64,000 bases of DNA from Pseudomonas sp. B28(2017). GTDB taxonomy: Bacteria; Pseudomonadota; Gammaproteobacteria; Pseudomonadales; Pseudomonadaceae. A program made the translations under genes and the position numbers. The stretch spans positions 434,001-498,000 of the forward strand of contig NZ_NEJH01000004.1 of assembly GCF_002113025.1 (NCBI RefSeq). The letters are read 5' to 3'. The first letter of the stretch is position 1. Each line of letters begins with the position of its first letter. Shown here piece by piece: positions 1-8,900 of the stretch. The notes beneath the pieces are model-generated. The model saw only the letters and a list, made by a program, of their open reading frames with translations. It did no database searches and had not been told where the DNA came from.

Positions 1-2
1 AA

Positions 3-161
3 TTGCCGCTGGGTACGGCCTATGCGATCTGGACCGGTGTCGGTGCAGTTGGCACGGTGATCGCCGGTATCATTCTGTTTGGCGAATCCATGGCACTGGT
101 GAGGCTGGCCAGTGTGGCGTTGATCATTACAGGGCTCGTTGGCCTGAAGGTCAGCGCCTAG
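3..161 (+). CDS. sugE: SMR-family exporter, SugE/Gdx type (3' part only)
   Basis: The gene enters from the left edge, so only the last 52 codons before TAG are visible. They encode two hydrophobic segments containing the block [15 protein letters not shown], then LFGES and a hydrophobic end finishing in GLKVSA. This block is characteristic of the SugE/Gdx branch of small multidrug resistance proteins, whose members export guanidinium or quaternary ammonium compounds across the inner membrane as small dimers. The EmrE branch differs in this segment. The conserved N-terminal glutamate cannot be checked because it lies outside the window. Subfamily assignment is from motif resemblance. Confidence 0.85.
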   Translation: MPLGTAYAIWTGVGAVGTVIAGIILFGESMALVRLASVALIITGLVGLKVSA

Positions 162-173
162 GCCACTGACACC

Positions 174-280
174 ATCGTCGGATCGCTGCCCGGAGCAAGC
201 CCGCTCCCACAGTTTCCAGGTTGTCCACAAAAGTTGCGCGTGGAACAAATCCCTGTGGGAGCGAGCCTGCTCGCGAAGAG
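174..280. repeat. REPIN (two inverted REP sequences)
   Basis: Two REP-like sequences face each other across about 40 bases: CCGGAGCAAGCCCGCTCCCAC on the left and CTGTGGGAGCGAGCCTGCTC on the right. The left half is extended outward by ATCGTCGGATCGCTGC, a variant extension seen at several other sites in this window. The element fills the gap between the SugE-type gene and the convergent MFS/acyltransferase gene. Confidence 0.85.
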
Positions 281-297
281 GCCCACACACTCAACTG

Positions 298-2172
298 TTA
301 TCTGACCGCCCCGCGCAACTCCCCCACCAACACCTGCAACCTGGCAGGTTCCGCCACTTCAACCGCCACCGCCGGCCCGGCCACCAACGTCACCCGCGAC
401 CACAACCGGCGAAACAGCCCTTTATCCGGATCACGGCTGAAGAAACTCCCCCACAACCCTTGCAAAGCCAAAGGAATCACCGGCACCGGCGTCTCTTCGA
501 GAATTCGCGTCAAGCCACCCTTGAACTCATTCATCTCGCCATCGGCGGTCAATTTACCCTCGGGGAAGAGGCACACCAGCTCACCTTCCTTCAGATACCG
601 GGCAATGCGCGTGAAGGCCTTTTCGTAGATCTGGATGTCTTCGTGACGCCCCGCGATAGGAATCGTCCCCGCGGTGCGGAAGATGAAGTTCAGCACCGGC
701 AGGTTGTAGATCTTGTAGTACATCACAAAGCGAATCGGCCGACGCACCGCGCCGCCAATCAGCAAGGCATCGACGAATGACACGTGATTGCACACCAGCA
801 ACGCCGCGCCCTCATCGGGGATCAGATCCAGGTTGCGGTGCTCGACGCGGTACATGGAATGGCTAAGCAGCCAGATCATGAAACGCATGGTGAACTCGGG
901 GACGATCTTGAAGATGTAGGCGTTGACGCCGATGTTCAGCAACGAGACCACCAGGAACAATTGCGGAATCGATAGCTTGGCCACACTCAGCAGGATGATC
1001 GAAACAATCGCCGACACCACCATGAACAATGCGTTGAGGATGTTGTTGGCGGCAATCACCCGCGCCCGTTCGTTCTCGGCGGTACGCGATTGGATCAGCG
1101 CGTACAGCGGCACGATATAGAAACCCCCGAAAACGCCCAGGCCGAGGATATCGAGCAACACCAGCCAGGTGTGGCCGAAACCGAGGATTTCGATCCAGCC
1201 ATGGCCGGCGGCACTGTCCGGAATACCTCCGGAATGCCACCACAGCAGCAGACCGAAGACGGTCAAGCCGAACGATCCGAACGGCACCAGGCCAATCTCG
1301 ACTTTGCGTCCGGAGAGCTTCTCGCACAGCATCGAACCCAAGGCGATGCCGACCGAGAACACCGTCAGAATCAGCGTCACCACGGTTTCGTCGCCGTGCA
1401 TCCATTCCTTGGCATACGCCGGGATCTGCGTCAGATAAATCGCCCCGACAAACCAGAACCACGAGTTGCCGACAATCGAGCGCGACACCGCCGGCGTTTG
1501 CCCCAGGCCCAGTTTCAACGTGGCCCAGGACTGGCTGAAGATGTTCCAGTTCAGGCGCATTTGCGGCGAGGCAGCCGCCGCGCGCGGGATGCTGCGGCTG
1601 GCCAGGTAGCCGAGCACGGCAATGCCGATGATCGCCATGGACACCACCGGCGCGTAATGCGCCGAAGACATCATGACCCCGGCGCCAATGGTGCCGGCGA
1701 GGATGGCCAGGAAGGTGCCCATTTCCACCAGGCCGTTACCGCCTACCAGCTCATCCTCACGCAGGGCCTGCGGCAGGATCGAGTACTTCACCGGCCCGAA
1801 CAGCGCCGAATGGGTGCCCATGGCGAACAGCGCCACCAGCATCAACGACAGGTGATCGAACAGAAAGCCGACGGCGCCGACCGCCATGATGACGATTTCC
1901 CCAAGCTTGATCAGGCGGATCAACGCGTCCTTGGCGAACTTTTCCCCGAATTGCCCGGCCAGGGCCGAGAACAGGAAAAACGGCAGGATAAACAGCAGCG
2001 CACACAGGTTGACCCAGATAGAGCGGTCACCTTCGATGGTCAGTTTGTACAAAATGGCCAGGATCAACGACTGCTTGAACACGTTGTCGTTGAACGCCCC
2101 GAGGGACTGAGTGATGAAGAACGGCAGGAAGCGCCGGGTGCGCAGCAAGGTGAATTGTGAGGGGTGACTCAT
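298..2172 (-). CDS. MFS transporter fused to a 1-acylglycerophosphate-type acyltransferase domain
   Basis: This 624-residue protein joins two modules. Residues about 1-420 are a hydrophobic major-facilitator transporter with around twelve membrane segments. Residues about 430-600 are a PlsC-like acyltransferase: the HX4D motif is NHVSFVD with His463 and Asp468, followed by the FPEG motif in FPEGKLTADG. The layout resembles the lysophospholipid flippase LplT plus the acyltransferase half of Aas, which suggests import and re-acylation of lysophospholipids at the inner membrane. The acyl-ACP synthetase part of Aas is absent, so acyl chains would have to be activated elsewhere. The lysophospholipid substrate is inference from this architecture. 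Confidence 0.85.
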   Translation of the reverse strand: MSHPSQFTLLRTRRFLPFFITQSLGAFNDNVFKQSLILAILYKLTIEGDRSIWVNLCALLFILPFFLFSALAGQFGEKFAKDALIRLIKLGEIVIMAVGAVGFLFDHLSLMLVALFAMGTHSALFGPVKYSILPQALREDELVGGNGLVEMGTFLAILAGTIGAGVMMSSAHYAPVVSMAIIGIAVLGYLASRSIPRAAAASPQMRLNWNIFSQSWATLKLGLGQTPAVSRSIVGNSWFWFVGAIYLTQIPAYAKEWMHGDETVVTLILTVFSVGIALGSMLCEKLSGRKVEIGLVPFGSFGLTVFGLLLWWHSGGIPDSAAGHGWIEILGFGHTWLVLLDILGLGVFGGFYIVPLYALIQSRTAENERARVIAANNILNALFMVVSAIVSIILLSVAKLSIPQLFLVVSLLNIGVNAYIFKIVPEFTMRFMIWLLSHSMYRVEHRNLDLIPDEGAALLVCNHVSFVDALLIGGAVRRPIRFVMYYKIYNLPVLNFIFRTAGTIPIAGRHEDIQIYEKAFTRIARYLKEGELVCLFPEGKLTADGEMNEFKGGLTRILEETPVPVIPLALQGLWGSFFSRDPDKGLFRRLWSRVTLVAGPAVAVEVAEPARLQVLVGELRGAVR

Positions 2173-2193
2173 CTTCCATGTGTCCCTGATTTT

Positions 2194-2256
2194 AGGTAGC
2201 GAGTGGCCTGGATTCTTATTGGATTATCAAAAGCCGATCCAGGCCACACCTTACCT
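2194..2256. repeat. Inverted repeat between TDT transporter and MFS/acyltransferase genes
   Basis: Arms AGGTAGCGAGTGGCCTGGAT (2194-2213) and ATCCAGGCCACACCTTACCT (2237-2256) pair at 16 of 20 positions, with eleven contiguous pairs next to a 23-base loop. It lies downstream of the TDT stop codon and upstream of the next start codon on the minus strand. There is no strong U-run, so it could be a weak terminator, an mRNA processing site or an operator. Confidence 0.5.
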
Positions 2257-2268
2257 AATCTTTGCCGG

Positions 2269-3420
2269 TTATTTCTTCAATCCGGCAATGCACGGCGAGA
2301 CAAACAGCTCGCCACGCCAGGCGCCCAGCACCGTGCGCTTGCCGACGATCAGCCACATCACCGCCAGCAACGCCACCAGCGCACAACCAAACACACTGAA
2401 AAACGTCAGGCTCAAGGTACTGGCCAGCTTCAACGTCGCCAGAGAATAGACGCCCAACGGGAAGGTGAAGCCCCACCAGCCGAGGTTGAATGGAATGCCG
2501 GCACGCAGGTAGCGCACAGTGATCAGCAGCGCCATCAGCATCCACCACAGGCCGAAGCCCCACAAGGTAATGCCGGCCACCAGACCCAATCCTGCAGCAA
2601 TCTCACCGATGCCCGGCGACCCGTTGGCCGCAAAAATCAGCGGTGCATCGCCGCCCAGTACCAGCATGCCCAAGGCACCGGTGCCGATCGGGCCGAGGGC
2701 CAGCCAGCTCGAGGCGGCCATGTTTTCGTGGGGCAGTTTATGCAGAGCCATGCGCAACAACAGAATGGTCAGGATGCTGAATGCCACCGGCAGGGAAAAG
2801 GCCCAGAGCACATAGCTGGTCACCAGCATCACCAGTTGCGAATGAGCCTCGGCCAAATGCGGTGCCAACAGACCACCGCTGGCGGCCGCCACCTCTGCCG
2901 CGACCACCGGCAACAGCCAGACCGCTGTCATCTGGTCGATGCTGTGCTCCTGACGGGTGAACATCATGTAGGGAATCAGCACGCCACAGGCCAACGACAT
3001 CGCCACATCCACCCACCACAGCACCTCGGCGAGGTGAATCACACCTTCACCCCAGCGCGGCAGGCCGAACACCAGGAAGCCGTTGATGATGGTCGCCAGG
3101 CCCATCGGGATGGTGCCGAAAAACATTGAAACCGTGGAGTGGCCAAAGATCCGTCGTGCCTCTTCGAAAAACAGCAGCCAACGCGCCGTGTACATCGCCG
3201 TAAACAGCAGAAACAGCGCGATGTTGAACAGCCAGAGGGTTTCGGCGAAGGCGTGCAAGGCGGGTATGGCGACCGGCAATTGCGCCAGCGCCAACGCCAG
3301 CACGCCGGTGCCCATGGTGGCCGCGAACCAGTTGGGGGTGAACTGGCGGATCACTTCGCGGGGATGCTGCAAGTGACTGAAAGGTTTGATTCCGGGCTTG
3401 ATGCTATTGGCGCATGTCAT
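2269..3420 (-). CDS. TDT / SLAC1-type transporter (TehA-like)
   Basis: A 383-residue polytopic membrane protein. After a short soluble N-terminus come the residues QFTPNWFAATMGTGVLALAL and about ten hydrophobic helices. The FxPxWFAxxMGTG start is characteristic of the tellurite-resistance/dicarboxylate transporter (TDT) family, which includes TehA, Mae1 malate permease and sulfite exporters, all with the SLAC1 anion-channel fold. The exact anion is not evident. The 105 bases upstream are AT-rich compared with the surroundings and probably hold its promoter. Confidence 0.85.
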   Translation of the reverse strand: MTCANSIKPGIKPFSHLQHPREVIRQFTPNWFAATMGTGVLALALAQLPVAIPALHAFAETLWLFNIALFLLFTAMYTARWLLFFEEARRIFGHSTVSMFFGTIPMGLATIINGFLVFGLPRWGEGVIHLAEVLWWVDVAMSLACGVLIPYMMFTRQEHSIDQMTAVWLLPVVAAEVAAASGGLLAPHLAEAHSQLVMLVTSYVLWAFSLPVAFSILTILLLRMALHKLPHENMAASSWLALGPIGTGALGMLVLGGDAPLIFAANGSPGIGEIAAGLGLVAGITLWGFGLWWMLMALLITVRYLRAGIPFNLGWWGFTFPLGVYSLATLKLASTLSLTFFSVFGCALVALLAVMWLIVGKRTVLGAWRGELFVSPCIAGLKK

Positions 3421-3525
3421 GGCGTACTCCTGTCCTCTCGTGAGGTAGAGCCCATGTTAGATCCGAATCGAATATCTATATAACGGGTAATTTCTCTATA
3501 TCTTATCTATTGTGCAGATATACAC

Positions 3526-3837
3526 TCAAACGCTCCCTTCCGATTCAATCACCAGAACCCGCGCCAGACCCAATGGGTGGGCCACGTGCTCAGTGCCAAC
3601 CGAGGCATGGAAAATGTCCCCCACGTTCAGCACTGCTTCCCGCTCGACACCCTCCTCGCGATAGAGCATCCGCACTTGCCCGTCGAGCACCACGAACACT
3701 TCCTCTCCGTCATTGATGTGCCATTTGTACGGTTGATCAGTCCAGTGCAGCCGCGTGGTGATGCCGTTCATGTTGGCGATATCCAGCGCCGACCAGGCAC
3801 GCTCGCCAGTGAATGATTTGCTGCGGATGATCTTCAT
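3526..3837 (-). CDS. Small cupin-domain protein
   Basis: A 103-residue single-domain cupin. The first cupin motif is visible as HINDGEEVFVVLDGQVRM, giving the His and Glu metal ligands, and the second half contains GDIFHASVGTEHVA, with histidines where the third ligand normally sits. Such minimal cupins bind a metal and act as small isomerases, dioxygenases or sensors; the sequence does not tell which. It shares strand with the TDT transporter and the MFS gene but is separated from both by gaps, so co-transcription is uncertain. Confidence 0.8.
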   Translation of the reverse strand: MKIIRSKSFTGERAWSALDIANMNGITTRLHWTDQPYKWHINDGEEVFVVLDGQVRMLYREEGVEREAVLNVGDIFHASVGTEHVAHPLGLARVLVIESEGSV

Positions 3838-3885
3838 GGTCCGATCCTTCGAATGAACTGACAGGGCGCCAAGGCTAACCCAAAT

Positions 3886-5076
3886 TCACGGGTTAGCCGT
3901 ACAAGCACGGGCAGAACGCTGGCGTAACAAAGAGGCCAGCGCGCCGAGGGCCAGGATAATCAGCACCACGCCATAACCATCAGTGGTGGTGACCAGGCCG
4001 AAGGTTCGCGTCAGGTTTCCGGCCAGCAGCGATGGCAGGCAGAACGCGAGGTAACTGAGCACATAAAACGCCGACATCAGCCCGGCGCGCTCATGGGGCA
4101 AGGCCAGCGGCACCAGGCTGCGCAAAGCCCCGAGGAAACCGGCGCCGAAGCCACAACCGGCGACCAGCGTGCCAAGGAAAAACAGGGGCAAACTGGCACT
4201 GTGTACACCCAGTAGAATCAGGACGACTCCCGTCGGCAGCGAACTGGCGCCCAATTGCAGCGCCTTGGTGGCAGCCTGATTGCGCAGCAGGTTAATCATC
4301 AGCGCACCCGTCACCGTCAATGTGGCGACAGTCGCACCGCCAATCAGGTTCGAGGTCGAGCCCGTCGCCGTGCGCACCAGCGAAGGTGCCAGCGACGCGT
4401 AAAAACCGCCGAGCGCCCAGGTCGCCGTGTTAAGTGGCAACACCCGCCACAAGGTGGTGCGCGCCTGAACCGGCACATGCAAGGTCGGTCGCAATGACGC
4501 CCATACACCGGCCTGACGCGGGACGCTTTCCGGCAATCGCCAGACATACACCGCCTGCAGCGCAAACAACGCCAACAGCAGCCAGAAGGTTAAATGCAAT
4601 GGCGCTGGCGCAAACTCGGCCAACACACCGCAACCCAATGCGCCCACCGCCATGCCGAGCAGCGGCGCGACGCTGTTGACCAGTGGCCCCTGCTGGCGAT
4701 CAGTGTCGAGAAGCGTTGCACTCAGAACCGCAGTGGCCATGCCAGTCGCGAATCCCTGCAGCAACCGGGCACTGATCAGCCAGGCGACGCTGTCGGCGTG
4801 AAGAAACAGCAGCATCGCCAGAATGTTCAGAACCACCGCAGTAAAAATCACCGGCTTGCGCCCCAGGTAATCCGACAGCGAGCCGACCGTCAGCAACGCC
4901 GCCAACAGGCTGAGGGCGTACACGCCAAAAATCAGGGTCAGCGTCGCGGCAGAAAACTGCATCTGCTCCTGATACAGGTGGTACAGCGGCGTCGGCGCAG
5001 TGGAGGCCGCCAGAAAACTGAGCAAGGTAACTGCCAGAAACCACAGGCTGGAACGATTTGAACGAGAATCGGGCAT
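3886..5076 (-). CDS. MFS efflux transporter, divergent from a TetR regulator
   Basis: A 396-residue major-facilitator protein with about twelve membrane segments. The loop after helix 2 carries GSLSDYLGRKPV, the conserved MFS motif between helices 2 and 3. The ATG at 5076 (MPDSRSN) is chosen because GGAG lies seven bases upstream; an in-frame extension to 5091 would begin inside a perfect palindrome and has no ribosome site. The gene diverges from a TetR repressor, a layout typical of ligand-induced drug or metabolite pumps. The substrate is unknown. Confidence 0.88.
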   Translation of the reverse strand: MPDSRSNRSSLWFLAVTLLSFLAASTAPTPLYHLYQEQMQFSAATLTLIFGVYALSLLAALLTVGSLSDYLGRKPVIFTAVVLNILAMLLFLHADSVAWLISARLLQGFATGMATAVLSATLLDTDRQQGPLVNSVAPLLGMAVGALGCGVLAEFAPAPLHLTFWLLLALFALQAVYVWRLPESVPRQAGVWASLRPTLHVPVQARTTLWRVLPLNTATWALGGFYASLAPSLVRTATGSTSNLIGGATVATLTVTGALMINLLRNQAATKALQLGASSLPTGVVLILLGVHSASLPLFFLGTLVAGCGFGAGFLGALRSLVPLALPHERAGLMSAFYVLSYLAFCLPSLLAGNLTRTFGLVTTTDGYGVVLIILALGALASLLRQRSARACTANP

Positions 5077-5079
5077 GGA

Positions 5080-5120
5080 CACACTCCACAAAAGCTAATT
5101 TTTTGCTTTTGTGGAGTGTG
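5080..5120. promoter_or_regulatory. Perfect 16-bp inverted repeat between MFS and tetR genes (probable operator)
   Basis: CACACTCCACAAAAGC at 5080-5095 and GCTTTTGTGGAGTGTG at 5105-5120 are exact reverse complements separated by nine AT-rich bases. The left arm contains, on the minus strand, the GGAG ribosome-binding sequence of the MFS gene. A TetR dimer site is the simplest reading. If a transcript starts to the right of 5120, the same sequence would form a hairpin that buries the ribosome site. Confidence 0.8.
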
Positions 5121-5223
5121 CTACTGGATCCCTCTTAAAGCAAATTCTTTGTGTTAAGGTCCGAAGCATGGCTTTCAGGACCGGGTGCCAGCAACGGGAC
5201 CCGCACGATTCAGGAAACACAAG

Positions 5224-5760
5224 ATGACAGCTCCCACCTTACGCCCCGGCGGCCGCAGCGCACGGGTACAAGAGTCGATTCATTCGGCCGTGCGCCAACT
5301 CCTGCAGGAGCAGGACCGCGCCAGCGTGACCGTCCCGCAAATTGCTGCGCGCGCGGGTGTCACGCCGTCAACCATCTATCGGCGCTGGGGCGATGTGTCG
5401 GCGCTGCTGGCCGACGTTGCCCTCGCCCGCATGCAGCCCGACAACGAACCGGCCAATACCGGCAGCCTTCACGGTGATGTGCAGGCCTGGGCGGAACAGT
5501 ACCTGGACGAGATGAGCTCCGAACCCGGCCGAAACATGCTGTGCGACGTGCAGGCGGCGCTGAAGCCGAGTTATTGCGCGACGATCATTGGCGGGCAACT
5601 GCAGACGATTCTGGATCGCTATCCGGATGCTCCCAAACCCGGTGTCGATCGGCTGATCAATCTGATCGCCGCGCCGACGGTGTTTCGCATCCTGTTTTCC
5701 GAGGCGCCATTGGAACTCGAAGAACTGCATCGCTTGATCGCAATTGCGCTGGATCAGTAA
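5224..5760 (+). CDS. TetR-family transcriptional regulator
   Basis: A 178-residue protein counted from the ATG at 5224, preceded by AGGA; a GTG start at 5185 is possible but less likely. Residues about 15-65 form the TetR DNA-binding domain, with the helix-turn-helix segment VPQIAARAGVTPSTIYRRWG. The C-terminal part is a ligand-binding domain with no recognisable effector. The gene diverges from the MFS transporter, and the perfect palindrome between them is the likely operator, so it probably represses the pump and possibly itself until a ligand binds. Confidence 0.9.
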   Translation: MTAPTLRPGGRSARVQESIHSAVRQLLQEQDRASVTVPQIAARAGVTPSTIYRRWGDVSALLADVALARMQPDNEPANTGSLHGDVQAWAEQYLDEMSSEPGRNMLCDVQAALKPSYCATIIGGQLQTILDRYPDAPKPGVDRLINLIAAPTVFRILFSEAPLELEELHRLIAIALDQ

Positions 5761-5766
5761 AAAACC

Positions 5767-5844
5767 CTTCGCGAGCAGGCTCGCTCCCACAGGGTTCTTG
5801 TGTGCAGCACAGACTCATTGTGGGAGCGAGCCTGCTCGCGAAGG
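5767..5844. repeat. REPIN
   Basis: A textbook inverted pair: TTCGCGAGCAGGCTCGCTCC on the left and its reverse complement on the right, about 25 bases apart. It starts only seven bases after the tetR stop codon and may also act as a transcription terminator or mRNA-stabilising stem-loop. Confidence 0.92.
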
Positions 5845-5980
5845 GGCCAGTCCAGACACTGCAAATCCCCCTGCGACACCCCGCCACGCCACGACCTTGG
5901 TCGACACTGACTAACGCTGGCGGTCGTGCGAGACTGTCTGTCCGGGCGGGAGGTCCGGGTGTCTTTTGTCTGGAGTCCCC

Positions 5981-8900
5981 ATGTCGCTGTCCACCGGGCT
6001 GATCGCCGCCGTCGCCCTGGCCTATATGGCCATCATGTTCGCCATCGCCTTCTATGGCGACCGTCGCAGCGCGCCCTTGCCGCCGCGTGTGCGAGCCTGG
6101 GTGTACAGCCTGTCGCTGGCGGTCTATTGCACCAGCTGGACGTTTTTCGGCGCCGTGGGCCAGGCCGCCGAACAACTCTGGTCGTTCCTGCCGATTTACC
6201 TCGGGCCGATCCTGTTGCTGATCGGTGCGCCGTGGGTCCTGCAAAAAATGGTGATGATCAGCAAACAGGAGAACATCACCTCGATCGCCGACTTCATCGC
6301 TGCACGCTATGGCAAATCCCAGCCATTGGCGGTGGTGGTGGCGCTGATTTGCCTGGTCGGCGTGTTGCCCTACATCGCGCTGCAGCTCAAGGGCATTGTG
6401 CTCGGCGTGAACCTGCTGATCGGCGCCGGTGCCGACGCCATGGGCACCCGTGCCCAGGACACCGCGCTGATTGTGTCGCTGGTGCTGGCCTTGTTCACCA
6501 TCGTCTTCGGTACCCGCAACCTCGACGCCACGGAGCACCACCGCGGCATGGTGCTTGCGATTGCCTTCGAGTCGCTGGTCAAGCTGTTCGCGTTTCTCGC
6601 CGTCGGCGCGTTCGTGACCTACGGCCTGTACGACGGTTTCGACGACCTGTTCGACCAGGCCATGCTGGCGCCGCGGCTTGAACAGTACTGGAAGGAAACC
6701 ATCAACTGGCCGTCGATGGTGGTGCAGACCGGGGTGGCGATGATGGCGATCATTTGCTTGCCACGGCAGTTTCACGTGACCGTTGTCGAGAACATCGACC
6801 CCCAGGATCTGCGCCTTGCCAAGTGGGTGTTCCCGGCCTACCTCGCCCTCGCTGCATTGTTTGTCGTGCCGATCGCCCTGGCCGGCCAGATGATGCTGCC
6901 CAGCTCAGTGTTGCCGGACTCCTTCGTCATCAGTCTGCCCCTGGCCCAGGCGCATCCGGCGCTGGCCCTGCTGGCGTTTATCGGTGGCGCATCGGCGGCC
7001 ACCGGCATGGTGATCGTGGCCAGCGTGGCGCTGTCGACCATGGTGTCCAACGACATGCTGTTGCCCTGGCTGCTGCGTCGCAACAACGCCGAGCGCCCTT
7101 TCGAAGTGTTCCGTCAGTGGATGCTGTCGGTACGCCGCGTCAGCATCGTGGTCATTCTGCTGCTGGCCTACGTCAGTTATCGCCTGCTGGGCTCGACCGC
7201 CAGCCTGGCGACCATCGGCCAGATCGCCTTCGCTGCCGTGACCCAACTGGCCCCCGCCATGCTCGGTGCGCTGTACTGGAAACAGGCCAACCGCCGCGGC
7301 GTTTTCGCTGGTCTCGCCGCGGGCACGTTCCTGTGGTTCTACACCTTGATCCTGCCGATTGCCGCCCTCAGCCTAGGCCTGTCCCTGAGCACCTTCCCGG
7401 GGCTGGCCTGGTTGCACAGCAATCCACTGAACCTGCCGATCACCCCGCTGACCCAAGGCGTGGTGCTGTCACTCGCAGGCAACTTCACGCTGTTCGCCTG
7501 GGTCTCGGTGCTGTCCCGCACCCGGGTTTCCGAGCACTGGCAAGCGGGCCGCTTCATCGGCCAGGAAATCAGTGCCCGCCCCAGCGCACGCTCGATGCTG
7601 GCGGTGCAGATCGACGACCTGCTGCAACTGGCGGCGCGCTTCGTCGGCGAAGAGCGCGCCCGTCAAAGCTTCATCCGCTTTGCCTATCGCCAGGGCAAAG
7701 GCTTCAACCCGAACCAGAACGCCGACGGTGAATGGATCGCCCATACCGAACGCTTGTTGGCCGGTGTGCTCGGCGCCTCTTCGACCCGCGCAGTGGTAAA
7801 AGCCGCCATTGAAGGCCGTGAGATGCAACTGGAGGACGTCGTGCGCATCGCCGACGAAGCCTCGGAGGTGCTGCAATTCAACCGCGCCTTGCTGCAAGGC
7901 GCCATCGAGAACATCACCCAGGGCATCAGCGTGGTCGACCAGTCGCTGAAACTGGTGGCCTGGAACCGTCGATACCTGGAGCTGTTCAACTACCCGGACG
8001 GCTTGATCAGTGTCGGCCGGCCCATCGCCGACATCATTCGCCATAATGCCGAGCGCGGTCTGTGCGGCCCCGGCGAAGCCGAAGTTCACGTCGCGCGTCG
8101 CCTGCACTGGATGCGTCAGGGCCGAGCGCACACTTCCGAACGATTGTTCCCCAATGGCCGGGTGATCGAACTGATCGGCAACCCGATGCCGGGCGGTGGC
8201 TTCGTCATGAGTTTCACCGACATCACCGCGTTCCGCGAAGCCGAACAGGCGCTGACCGAAGCCAACGAAGGCCTGGAGCAACGGGTGACCGAACGGACCC
8301 ACGAATTGTCGCAACTCAACGTTGCCCTGACCGAAGCCAAGGGCAACGCCGAGGCGGCCAACCAGTCGAAGACCCGTTTCCTCGCGGCGGTCAGCCATGA
8401 CTTGATGCAACCGCTGAACGCGGCGCGGCTATTCTCCGCCGCCCTCTCCCATCAGGACGAAGGTTTGTCCGGCGAAGCACAGAAACTTGTCGAGCACCTG
8501 GACAGCTCGCTGCGCTCGGCCGAGGACTTGATCAGCGACCTGCTGGACATCTCCCGCCTGGAGAACGGCAAGATCAATCCGAATCGCCAGCCATTCACAC
8601 TCAACGAATTGTTCGACACCCTCGGTACCGAATTCAAGGCACTGGCGCGAGAACAAAAACTGGAATTCCGCGTTCGCGGCAGCGCGCTGCGGGTCGACAG
8701 CGACATCAAACTGCTGCGGCGGATCCTGCAGAACTTCCTGACCAACGCTTTCCGCTACGGCAAAGGGCCGGTGCTGCTGGGGGTTCGTCGACACAAAGAA
8801 CAACTGTGCCTGGAAGTCTGGGACCGTGGGCCAGGTATTCCGGAAGATAAACAGCAGGTGATTTTCGAAGAGTTCAAGCGCCTCGACAGCCACCAGACAC

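Noticed and set aside
221..628. A 135-codon open frame at the left end
   Set aside because: It begins in a REP element and runs antisense into the MFS/acyltransferase gene.
5077..5091. Five-codon N-terminal extension of the MFS gene
   Set aside because: It lies inside the perfect palindrome and lacks a ribosome site, whereas the ATG at 5076 has GGAG at good spacing.
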